From assembly GCA_015064195.1 (NCBI GenBank), contig SVSO01000018.1:1-23060 (forward strand): DNA of 23,060 nucleotides, written 5' to 3'. The notes under the pieces are model-generated. The model did not search any database, was not told where the DNA came from, and was given only the letters and a program-made list of their open reading frames with translations. Positions 7,502 through 14,410 of this stretch are shown in pieces; the stretch's first letter is position 1, and each line of letters starts with the position of its first letter. The translations under genes and the position numbers were made by a program. This stretch comes from Oscillospiraceae bacterium. GTDB taxonomy: Bacteria; Bacillota_A; Clostridia; Oscillospirales; CAG-272.

Positions 7502-8259
7502 AACTGTGCGGAGCTGTCGCCGTCAAGATAGAGAACGGCGGCAGGACGGGTGCGGAGGATGGTTGCCGGGCAGTCCTCATTTACCTCGCCGGTCAGCGTG
7601 CGCTTGACAGCGTTCGCCTTGGTCTTGGCGGGAACGATGCAGAACTGATAGGGCGCATTTGCGAGGGTGGGGCAGGTGAGGGTGATGGCCTGCTTCGGAA
7701 CGCAGTCGATGCTCGGGAAGCAGCCGTCGTTGACCTGCTGCTGTCTGCACACCTCGTCCAGCGTGACCACCTTCATCGCCTTGGCATCGTCAAATTCTGC
7801 GACCCACGGATCGTTGAATGCGATGTGGCCGTTCTCACCGATGCCCATGACCACGATGTCGGTGGGATTTGCGGCGAGGAGCGCGGCATACCGTGCGCAT
7901 TCCGCCTCCGGATCGGCGGCCTTGCAGTCGATGTAGTTCACCGATTTGAAGGGAACTTTGCCGAAAATGGCATCGTTCAGGAATTTGCCGAAGCTCTGGG
8001 CGAGAAATTCACCGGAGAGACCGATGTATTCGTCCATGTGATAGGCATTGATGCGCGACCAGTCGATGTCGGTGCAGGCGATGAGAGATGCCAGCACGTC
8101 GTTCTGACTGGGAGCGGCGGCGAAGATCATGTTGATCTCCGGCTTTTTTTCGAGAAGCGCAAGGATGCAGTCGTGGATATCGTCTGCCGCCACCTTGCCC
8201 ATCTCATCCCGCGTCGGCATGATCTTGACGCGGAGGGAATCTACAGAATATTCTTTCAT
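7498..8259 (-). CDS. nagB: Glucosamine-6-phosphate deaminase family protein (divergent NagB)
   Basis: This 253-aa protein matches the usual NagB length. NagB converts glucosamine 6-phosphate to fructose 6-phosphate plus ammonia, using the product of NagA. Visible motifs are AYHMDEYIGL (catalytic-type Asp76), GIGENGHIAFND (ring-opening His145; Asp150 where most have Glu), and FPSIDCVPKQAIT and LTGEVNEDCPAT near the C-terminus. The oddity is the first phosphate-loop region. It reads FAAAPSQNDVL instead of the common LATGGTP, so phosphate binding or the substrate may differ. It overlaps both neighbours by 4 nt (ATGA). Placement next to nagA supports an amino-sugar role. A 6-phosphogluconolactonase-like function is less likely because of the MDEY and NGHIAF motifs. 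Confidence 0.78.
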   Translation of the reverse strand: MKEYSVDSLRVKIMPTRDEMGKVAADDIHDCILALLEKKPEINMIFAAAPSQNDVLASLIACTDIDWSRINAYHMDEYIGLSGEFLAQSFGKFLNDAIFGKVPFKSVNYIDCKAADPEAECARYAALLAANPTDIVVMGIGENGHIAFNDPWVAEFDDAKAMKVVTLDEVCRQQQVNDGCFPSIDCVPKQAITLTCPTLANAPYQFCIVPAKTKANAVKRTLTGEVNEDCPATILRTRPAAVLYLDGDSSAQL

Positions 8260-9089
8260 TTGATCAATTCCTTTAAATCGTGGATCGCCGTGACAAATGC
8301 GATCTCTTTGCTCTCGAATTTGTACGGATTTTCAAAGGCGCGTCCCACCAGTGAATTGAGGCCGTCGAAGGTCTCCAGATGCGGCTCAAGGGTGACGATC
8401 ACGTCTTTTTCTGCGGCGAACGCTTTGATGATCTCGCCGATCTGAGCCTCGCCCCGTCCGGGCGGCACAATAGCACCCGCATACAGCGCGTCCTTGATGT
8501 GGAAATATTCGATGTGATCCCGCAGCAGCTTGTAAGCATCCATGGGATTGTATCCGCCGAGGACGAAGTTGCCCATGTCGAACACACAGCGAAGCTTTGG
8601 CAGAGCGGTGAGCAGATCGAGGCAGGCTTCGGGGGATTCGCCGTAGATCTCCGCCTCATTCTCGTGGCAGAGAGTCACGCCGGCCTCCGATGCGATGTCC
8701 AGCATCTGCGACAGCTTGTCAAGCACCTCATCGCGGCAGTCAGCGATCATTTTGCCGTCCGCCGGATAAAAGCTGAACATCCGCACATTTTTTGTGCCGA
8801 GAATATTCGCCGTTTCGCAGACACGGCGGGTCAGATCCAGATGCGCCGCGAAATCGTCGGACAGCTTGATCTTACCCAGCGGTGAGCCGATGGCGGAGAC
8901 GCGAATCCCCGCCATAGCCAGCTTTTCTTTTACCTCACGCGCTTCCGCTTCGGTGAGCGCGGCCACATTTTTGCCGAGGAGAAACCGCGGCTCAATGTGG
9001 GTGAACCCGTGCTCGCACAGCATGGACAGCTGTACGTCAAACTCGGGGGAGTATTCATCCGCAAAAGCGGAGAGAGTGATCGTTTTCAT
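8256..9089 (-). CDS. Sugar phosphate isomerase/epimerase family protein (xylose-isomerase-like TIM barrel)
   Basis: This 277-aa protein has the length and fold signature of the AP-endonuclease-2/xylose-isomerase-like TIM barrels. Probable divalent-metal ligands are Glu143 (CHENEAE), Asp171 (VFDMGN), His197 (YFHIKD) and Glu235 (VTLEPH). The family includes ketose epimerases, inosose isomerases and, in some gut bacteria, lyase partners that cleave 3-keto-glycosides made by Gfo/Idh/MocA oxidoreductases (the DgpC type). Its ATG shares one base with the stop of the preceding oxidoreductase and its stop overlaps nagB by 4 nt, so it is translated with them. The exact reaction cannot be read from the sequence; epimerase or keto-glycoside lyase are both possible. 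Confidence 0.8.
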   Translation of the reverse strand: MKTITLSAFADEYSPEFDVQLSMLCEHGFTHIEPRFLLGKNVAALTEAEAREVKEKLAMAGIRVSAIGSPLGKIKLSDDFAAHLDLTRRVCETANILGTKNVRMFSFYPADGKMIADCRDEVLDKLSQMLDIASEAGVTLCHENEAEIYGESPEACLDLLTALPKLRCVFDMGNFVLGGYNPMDAYKLLRDHIEYFHIKDALYAGAIVPPGRGEAQIGEIIKAFAAEKDVIVTLEPHLETFDGLNSLVGRAFENPYKFESKEIAFVTAIHDLKELIK

Positions 9090-9961
9090 CAGATCTCACC
9101 AATGGGGTTGACCGGTTCTTCCTTGCCGCCGAGGTATGCACGGTACATGGCGTTGAGGATATACACCGGTGCGATGACCTCAGGATAATCGACGGGCTGC
9201 TCACCGCCGGTGAGCAGGTGATGGAACTCCATGAACTCCGATTCGTAGCAGTTGTCTAAGGTGTAGGTGTCGCCCACAAAACGCTTTTTGCAGCTTGCGG
9301 CCACGCTGTAGACATAGTTGCCCTCAAGGAAGGAGGCCATCACGTCAAAGCCCTCATAGCGCACGACAAAATTGAATACGCCGCTCTCGCTGGGATAGGA
9401 AACCACCGACTTCGGGAAGAAGCCGAAGATCTCGCACATGACCTGCACAAGATGCTGGGAGTAGAAGAAGAATCCGCCGTACTCATTTTCCATGGAAACA
9501 GGCGCACGGACGTATCCGCCGAGGATCTCGCCGTGGGTGTTTTCCGCAAGCTCGCCCTTCAGCTTTTTCACATAGGGCGCATGGATGCAGGACGAGCCGC
9601 CGCACATCTTCACGCCCGCCGCCTTCAGCTCACGCATGAATTCGATGGCGTCGGATTCGGAGACGGTGATGGGCTTGTCGATGAACATGGGGATGCCCGA
9701 TGCGATGTAGGGCTTTGCGAATTTGTAGTGATTGTCGCCGTGACGTGCGGTTACGATGAGGCCGTCGACCTTTCCCACAAATTCATCGTAGGTCTTGGCG
9801 GCGTACACACCGAATTTTTCCGTCAGCTTTTCTGCTGCGGCGGTATCATCGCTGTAAACGCCCACGAATTCGATGTCATCCACGATCTTCTTGTTTAAAA
9901 CCAGATCGAGAAATGCATCCGCGTGGGAATTTTCACAGCCGAGGATGGCTACTTTAAACAT
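9089..9961 (-). CDS. Gfo/Idh/MocA-family oxidoreductase (short, DKP variant)
   Basis: This is a 290-aa NAD(P)-dependent oxidoreductase, shorter than the usual 330-380 aa. The N-terminal Rossmann region starts FKVAILGCENSH, which lacks the classical GxGxxG. The catalytic-lysine motif is FIDKPIT (Lys96) rather than EKP. His170 (YSQHLVQ) is in the place of the usual catalytic His. Proteins of this family oxidise or reduce a ring hydroxyl of a sugar or inositol. It follows a second, canonical family member after 12 nt, with GAGG before its ATG, and is coupled to the isomerase/epimerase by a one-base overlap. Two such enzymes in a row often perform an oxidation and a later re-reduction; that is an inference here. 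Confidence 0.83.
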   Translation of the reverse strand: MFKVAILGCENSHADAFLDLVLNKKIVDDIEFVGVYSDDTAAAEKLTEKFGVYAAKTYDEFVGKVDGLIVTARHGDNHYKFAKPYIASGIPMFIDKPITVSESDAIEFMRELKAAGVKMCGGSSCIHAPYVKKLKGELAENTHGEILGGYVRAPVSMENEYGGFFFYSQHLVQVMCEIFGFFPKSVVSYPSESGVFNFVVRYEGFDVMASFLEGNYVYSVAASCKKRFVGDTYTLDNCYESEFMEFHHLLTGGEQPVDYPEVIAPVYILNAMYRAYLGGKEEPVNPIGEI

Positions 9962-9973
9962 GATTTACCTCAA

Positions 9974-11044
9974 TTAAAACTTAACAGGCAGGGGATTCTG
10001 GGCGTGAACGGTTTCGATGACCTGAACGACCTTGGCGATCTGCTGGGGTTTGATCTTCAGCTCGGCACCGTTTGCGATGGTGTTGTACATCATCTCATAG
10101 AACTGGCAGACTGCGGAGCTGAATACGCCGCCGGTAAATGTGCCTTCTTCTTCATGGGTGACGAGCTTTTCGCCGCAGTAGATGGGCAGACCGTTCTCAT
10201 CCTTGAGAGAGGGCAGCACTGCGGGACGCTCGGGGTTTTCGCCATCTACGATGTACTTCATCTTGTAGCCGTTGGTGGTGGCGACGTAAGTACCCTTGGT
10301 GCCGACGATCTTGATGGTGTAGGGGCAGTATGCATCGCTGGAGTTGATTTCAATATCAACGAAGGGCTTGTTCGGTGCGGTGAGGATGATCTTTACCAGG
10401 TCATCTGCGTCGCCGCTGGTGAGTGCAAGGCCGAGGCTCGAGAATGCAACGCGGAAGTTGTCATCCCAGTCCAGCATATTCAGTGCTGCACCGATGGGAT
10501 GAGGGCCGGTGTTGTATACGCTGCCGGCCAGCTTCTTCTGGAAGGTCTGCCAGTCCCAACGGCGGGCAAAGCCGTTGTTTCTCAGGTTGACCTGCTTGAT
10601 CTCGCCGAGAATGCCGCTGTCTGCGATCTTCTTGGATTCTGCATAGTAGGGAGCGAACAGGCTCTGCTGGAAGACTGCGAGGGTAACGCCCTTGTCTTCT
10701 GCCAGCTTGATCAGCTCCATGCACTGATAGTAGTTGGCACCGAAGGGCTTTTCAACGAGAACGTTGAGGCCATGCTCCAGCAGATCCTTGGTGATGGGAT
10801 AGTGCATCTCGGAGTAGGAAGCGTTGACCACGAGATCGATGTCATCACGGCCGTAGAGGTCGCGGTAATCCTCGATGGCGGTGCAGCCGGGATATTCGGC
10901 CAGCGCACGTTCGCGGCGCTCCGGATCCAGCTCGACGACGGTGACAACATCAAACCAGATATTAGCTTCGGTTTTGAGGAAAGCACCGTGAATGTTGCGG
11001 CCGCTGCGACCCTGACCGATGATGGCAAGTCTTAATTTTTTCAT
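9974..11044 (-). CDS. Gfo/Idh/MocA-family oxidoreductase
   Basis: This 356-aa protein is a canonical family member. ATG at 11044 is chosen because AAGGAG lies 9 nt upstream; an ATG 21 nt earlier has no ribosome site. The Rossmann motif is IGQGRSGRN (residues 9-17), with an acidic VELD after the second strand suggesting NAD preference. EKP (98-100) supplies the catalytic Lys99. Also visible are RRWDWQTF (161-168) and NTGPHPIG with the likely catalytic His182. It is the first gene of the five-gene operon and has a strong promoter at 11082-11110. The family oxidises sugar hydroxyls or reduces keto sugars; the substrate is unknown but the operon context points to an N-acetyl-hexosamine derivative or glycoside. 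Confidence 0.87.
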   Translation of the reverse strand: MKKLRLAIIGQGRSGRNIHGAFLKTEANIWFDVVTVVELDPERRERALAEYPGCTAIEDYRDLYGRDDIDLVVNASYSEMHYPITKDLLEHGLNVLVEKPFGANYYQCMELIKLAEDKGVTLAVFQQSLFAPYYAESKKIADSGILGEIKQVNLRNNGFARRWDWQTFQKKLAGSVYNTGPHPIGAALNMLDWDDNFRVAFSSLGLALTSGDADDLVKIILTAPNKPFVDIEINSSDAYCPYTIKIVGTKGTYVATTNGYKMKYIVDGENPERPAVLPSLKDENGLPIYCGEKLVTHEEEGTFTGGVFSSAVCQFYEMMYNTIANGAELKIKPQQIAKVVQVIETVHAQNPLPVKF

Positions 11045-11081
11045 GATGATAATCTCCTTATCCATATATTTTGGTAACTAC

Positions 11082-11110
11082 ATTATAATACATTTTGATG
11101 GGAATGTAAA
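11082..11110 (-). promoter_or_regulatory. Promoter of the oxidoreductase-nagBA operon
   Basis: On the minus strand TTTACA (11110-11105), a 17-bp spacer and TATAAT (11087-11082) give a start near 11075 and a leader of about 30 nt. It is divergent from the AraC promoter at 11142-11170. Confidence 0.78.
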
Positions 11111-11151
11111 TTGCATAAAGTAAAAAAATTGCTTTGAAATATTGCAAAAAG
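11111..11151. promoter_or_regulatory. Direct repeats between divergent promoters, candidate AraC operator
   Basis: TTGCATAAAG (11111-11120) and TTGCAAAAAG (11142-11151) match at 9 of 10 bases with a 31-bp period, about three helical turns. A third TTGC lies at 11129. They sit between and partly over the two -35 boxes, as expected for a direct-repeat-binding AraC protein. The function is inferred. Confidence 0.35.
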
Positions 11152-11170
11152 TGTAGTTTTGTGGTATAAT
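11142..11170 (+). promoter_or_regulatory. Promoter of the AraC regulator at 11219
   Basis: TTGCAA (11142-11147), a 17-bp spacer and TATAAT (11165-11170) preceded by TGG form an extended -10 promoter. The -35 overlaps one of the direct repeats, which would allow autoregulation. Confidence 0.7.
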
Positions 11171-11218
11171 AGAATCAGATGATCGACCTGTATACCGGGG
11201 CGCGCAGGAGGTGCATAT

Positions 11219-12076
11219 ATGGAAATGATTCATTATTACAGTTACCGTAACGAATTCATTATTTTTGACCATTCCGTCAATCCCAGCCCGAGACCGGAGG
11301 AGTATTATCCCCATTCTCACGACATCTGCGAGCTGATCTTTTTCAAGACCGGCGATATTTCCTATACCGTGGACGGACGCCGCTATAAGCTCAGCCGCAA
11401 CAATGTGGTGCTGACCCGCCCGTTTGATATTCACTCCATCGACGTTGACGGCTCGGAGGATTACGAGCGCTACAACGTCTGCTTCGACATCAAAAAGCTG
11501 CCCTTTGACATTTTCTCGAAAATTCCCATAGGTCTCGACGTGCTCAATTTCGACGGCAATCAGTCGGTGGTCAATTTGTTTGAGAAGATGGACTTCTACT
11601 GCGACCGTCTGCAGGGCGATGATCTTTCCCGGATGCTGACCCATCTTATCGAGGAGATTTTCATCAATATTATATTGGAGGCGGAATCGGCGGGGGCGAA
11701 TACCTTCACCCAGACCAACACCATCGTCTGCGCCGCCATCGCATATATCGAAAAAAATCTGCTGACACTGCGCAGCGTGGAGGAGATCAGCCGTGAGCTT
11801 TACATCACCAAAAGCCATCTCCACCACCTGTTCATCAAGCATCTGCAGATCAGTCCGAAACGGTATATCACCGCCAAGCGGCTTGCGCTGGCTCAGCGGG
11901 AGATCTGCTCCGGCGGCAAGCCGACGGAGGTTTGTCTGGAGTGCGGATTTGCGGATTATTCCGCATTTTATCGGGCATATGTGGCGCATTTCGGTAAAAA
12001 ACCGTCGGACAAATCCATCGTGGATTTAAACCAGCTCCCCCGGGATCTGCTCCCCATGCGTCTGACGCGGGCGTGA
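11219..12076 (+). CDS. AraC-family regulator with N-terminal cupin
   Basis: This is a 285-aa protein starting at ATG 11219, with AGGAGGTG 5 nt upstream. The N-terminal cupin (about residues 25-110) has EYYPHSHDICELIFF and a VVLTRPFDIHSI strand typical of sugar-sensing AraC proteins. The C-terminal double helix-turn-helix (about 170-265) includes RSVEEISRELYITKSHLHHLF and EVCLECGFADYSAFYRAYVAHFG. It is transcribed away from the oxidoreductase-nagBA operon, with facing promoters and direct repeats between them. That makes the operon its probable target. It ends flush against the convergent membrane-protein gene with no terminator between them. Confidence 0.9.
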   Translation: MEMIHYYSYRNEFIIFDHSVNPSPRPEEYYPHSHDICELIFFKTGDISYTVDGRRYKLSRNNVVLTRPFDIHSIDVDGSEDYERYNVCFDIKKLPFDIFSKIPIGLDVLNFDGNQSVVNLFEKMDFYCDRLQGDDLSRMLTHLIEEIFINIILEAESAGANTFTQTNTIVCAAIAYIEKNLLTLRSVEEISRELYITKSHLHHLFIKHLQISPKRYITAKRLALAQREICSGGKPTEVCLECGFADYSAFYRAYVAHFGKKPSDKSIVDLNQLPRDLLPMRLTRA

Positions 12077-12502
12077 TCACCAACCCGTGAGCGGATCCGT
12101 GCATTCGTACATCCCGGCGTTGATGTCATAAATATGCTCCACACTGCCCCAGAATGCGTAGCAGGTGCGCCACCGAAGGAGATCGTCCGTATGCTCCGTG
12201 ACGATGGCCGCCATGGGAAAGATCGGGACGTTCGCGGAGTAGATGCCGCGGCTCACATAGCGGATGGCGGCTTTGTCGTCCGCGCTCAGTGCTTCCCGCG
12301 GCGCGGCGGCATTGATAATCGGCGGACGAAGTGTCATGGCCGCCGCTGAAATGAGCATGACAGCCAGCAATACCAGCGAAAGAACGGCGGCGCGTTTCCG
12401 TCGTTCTTTCTGTTTGCCGATAAGGACAAACAAAATCAGGGGCGGCATAAGAAAACCGAGGATCTGCACTGCCCAGAAAAATGTCCGAAGGGAAAGCTCC
12501 AA
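12077..12502 (-). CDS. Small membrane protein of unknown function (TTG start)
   Basis: This is a 141-aa protein that I do not recognise. The TTG start is well supported: AAAAGGAGG lies 7 nt upstream and no ATG is in reach. There are two predicted membrane helices, at about residues 8-28 and 39-58, separated by a very basic loop (KQKERRKRA). By the positive-inside rule the N-terminus and the C-terminal part of about 80 aa face outside. The outer part has single Cys residues near CYAFWG and YECTD. It lies 96 nt after the aldolase gene, beyond a hairpin, and shows no promoter of its own, so it may be read from the aldolase operon by partial read-through. A role in that pathway is not shown. Confidence 0.6.
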   Translation of the reverse strand: MELSLRTFFWAVQILGFLMPPLILFVLIGKQKERRKRAAVLSLVLLAVMLISAAAMTLRPPIINAAAPREALSADDKAAIRYVSRGIYSANVPIFPMAAIVTEHTDDLLRWRTCYAFWGSVEHIYDINAGMYECTDPLTGW

Positions 12503-12563
12503 AAAATCGCCTCCTTTTCTTTTTTGACGAAGATTTCTGTGAAAAAGTTCCCGGGATAAGCGA

Positions 12564-12597
12564 AATCAACGCCGCACCATCCGGTGCGGCGTTGATT
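12564..12597 (-). terminator. Hairpin after the aldolase gene (terminator or attenuator)
   Basis: A perfect 15-bp inverted repeat (12564-12578 with 12583-12597) encloses a 4-nt loop, directly after the aldolase stop. The T run after it on the minus strand is short (TTT), so termination may be partial and allow expression of the membrane-protein gene. Confidence 0.65.
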
Positions 12598-12598
12598 G

Positions 12599-13441
12599 TT
12601 ATTTGCCCGAGAAAATCCGGATCGCGCCAAGCACATCCTCCGTCATCGCGCGGACAGCTTCCGTTTCGATGTCGTGGAAATAAGCGGGCTGCTTCATGGC
12701 GGCAACGGCTGCAGCACCGGCTTTTGCCATGTAGGTGTAATAGTTCACCTTGCGGATGCCGAGGGAGATGACGCGATGGAAATCCTCCACGCTTACGCCC
12801 GAACCGCCGTGCATGACCAGCGGCACGCTGACGAGATCGCGGATCTTGCCGAGGCGGTCAAAGTCCAGCTTCGGCTCACTGCGGTAGATGCCGTGTACCG
12901 TGCCGAATGCACAGGTCAGCGCATCCACCCCCGAATTTTCGGCGAACCATTTTGCCGTTTCCGGCTCGGTGAATACGGATTCGCCCTCGCCTTCCTTGAC
13001 CGGCGTGCCGTCCTCCCGTGCGCCCATGGAGCCGACCTCCGCCTCCAGCGATGCGCCGTATTTGAGGGAAAGCTCACGGGCGATACAGGTATTGGCCAGA
13101 TTCAGCTTGGCATCCAGCGCAGAGCCGTCGTACATGACGGAATTAAAGCCAAGCTCCAGCGCGCGCTTGATATAATCAAGATCGGTGCCGTGGTCAAGAT
13201 GAACGCACACCGGTACGGATGCTTTATCGGCGAAATACAGCATCAGCGGCGCGATCTCGTCCATTTTGCAGATGCCCAGATCCTCGTGAAGCTGGGCGTG
13301 CATGATGACCACCGGCTCGCCGGCTTCTTCTGCCGCCGCGATGACGGCACGAAGGCTGGCAGTGTTGGGAGTGTTGAATGCTCCGACGGCAGTTTCCTTC
13401 GCCATCGGCAGCTTGAGCAGTTCTTTTAAAGTAACAAGCAT
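12599..13441 (-). CDS. Class II fructose-bisphosphate-type aldolase
   Basis: This is a 280-aa zinc-dependent aldolase of the FbaA/GatY class. Motifs are HLDHG (catalytic Asp83, zinc His84), SVMYDGS (101-107), LEAEVG (132-137), GTVHG (zinc His183) and MHGGSG (zinc His211). Family members split ketose bisphosphates, or some ketose 1-phosphates, into dihydroxyacetone phosphate and an aldehyde. The phosphate-binding block is unusual: KVNYYTY (231-237) where classical enzymes have N-(I/V)-(D/A)-T-(D/E), so substrate preference may differ. It starts 2 nt after the DUF4432 gene. Together with the upstream isomerase and kinase it would complete the cleavage of a phosphorylated ketose. Tagatose- or fructose-type substrates cannot be told apart from the sequence. 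Confidence 0.85.
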   Translation of the reverse strand: MLVTLKELLKLPMAKETAVGAFNTPNTASLRAVIAAAEEAGEPVVIMHAQLHEDLGICKMDEIAPLMLYFADKASVPVCVHLDHGTDLDYIKRALELGFNSVMYDGSALDAKLNLANTCIARELSLKYGASLEAEVGSMGAREDGTPVKEGEGESVFTEPETAKWFAENSGVDALTCAFGTVHGIYRSEPKLDFDRLGKIRDLVSVPLVMHGGSGVSVEDFHRVISLGIRKVNYYTYMAKAGAAAVAAMKQPAYFHDIETEAVRAMTEDVLGAIRIFSGK

Positions 13442-13443
13442 GA

Positions 13444-14409
13444 TTACATCTCCATAAATGTGAATTTGATGGTGTGGGATTTTTCATCGCCCGGCTGGAG
13501 GATGGTGAGGGCATTCTGCGCCCGCATCACATCGCGGCCGTCGGGATGGGCATTGCCCGGTTCAACACCGAGGACATAATCCTGCTCGCCCATCATCTTC
13601 CATTCGGTGAAATAGGGCAGTGCGGCGGTGTCATAGGTCATGGTGAAGCCCTTGCCGATGGCGGGATTGCGCACGGTGATGTTCGCTTTGCCGGTGAGCT
13701 TGTGGTAGAAGCACATCTCCTCATATCCGCGGGTGGGCGGCTGCATCTTCAGGCAGTCGGACAGGCCCTCCGCCGCATGAGCGTTGCGGGGCGTTGTGGA
13801 TTCTGCGGGGATGATAAGCTCCGTCATCTCCGAAAGAAGCGGATAGCCCACGTTGAAATGATAGAGCAGCTGAAGCGGCGATGGGGCAGAGCCGATGTTT
13901 TTCACCGTGTCGGTGATGCTGAGGGAGTTTCCGAGAAGCGGCACGGCGATCTCGCGGATGAGAAGCAGCTTGCGGGCGAACAGTGCCGCATCCCGTACAA
14001 CCGCGCGGATGCGGATGGTATCGCCGTCGATGAAGTGATAAATCTGCTCGCAGGGCGTGTTTGCGATGGTGCCGTGGAGGGGAAGCGTCTCGCCGTCGTC
14101 CACGCTGGGACTGCCGACGGTGGTAAGACCGCAGGTGGTGAGAAATCCGGCGGTGAAGGATTTGAGGAAGCCGTCGCCAACGCCGTCGTAATAAGCGGGC
14201 GCGACATAGCCGCAGGGGGCGAAATAGCCGAAGTTATCGCCCTTGTAGGTGAGGCGGGAAATGTCTGCGCAACGGTCGGCGGAGACGGTGAAGGCAAGTC
14301 CTGCGCCGTTTCGCACTTCAAGCAGGCGCATTCCGTCGCCTTTTCCGCCCACAAGCCGCATCTCTTCCACACCGTACAGCTGGCTTTCGTGTCCGAGGTA
14401 TCTGTTCAT
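13444..14409 (-). CDS. DUF4432 family protein (aldose 1-epimerase-like)
   Basis: This is a 321-aa protein. ATG at 14409 is chosen because AAGGAGG, which overlaps the last codons of the kinase, lies 6 nt upstream. The protein has the galactose-mutarotase-like beta-sandwich pattern of DUF4432: ADRCADI (45-50), a GYFAPCGYVAP stretch, LPLHGTIANTP with His112, and GVEPGNAHPDGR near the C-terminus. Family members are thought to interconvert sugar anomers or bind sugars. It lies 1 nt after the kinase stop and 2 nt before the aldolase, so it is part of that operon. A likely job is supplying the anomer used by the isomerase, but the enzymatic activity of this family is not settled. Confidence 0.8.
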   Translation of the reverse strand: MNRYLGHESQLYGVEEMRLVGGKGDGMRLLEVRNGAGLAFTVSADRCADISRLTYKGDNFGYFAPCGYVAPAYYDGVGDGFLKSFTAGFLTTCGLTTVGSPSVDDGETLPLHGTIANTPCEQIYHFIDGDTIRIRAVVRDAALFARKLLLIREIAVPLLGNSLSITDTVKNIGSAPSPLQLLYHFNVGYPLLSEMTELIIPAESTTPRNAHAAEGLSDCLKMQPPTRGYEEMCFYHKLTGKANITVRNPAIGKGFTMTYDTAALPYFTEWKMMGEQDYVLGVEPGNAHPDGRDVMRAQNALTILQPGDEKSHTIKFTFMEM

Positions 14410-14410
14410 G

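Noticed and set aside
9923..11035. Plus-strand open frame of 370 codons opposite the first oxidoreductase
   Set aside because: The opposite strand carries complete Rossmann and EKP motifs with a ribosome site; this frame has none.
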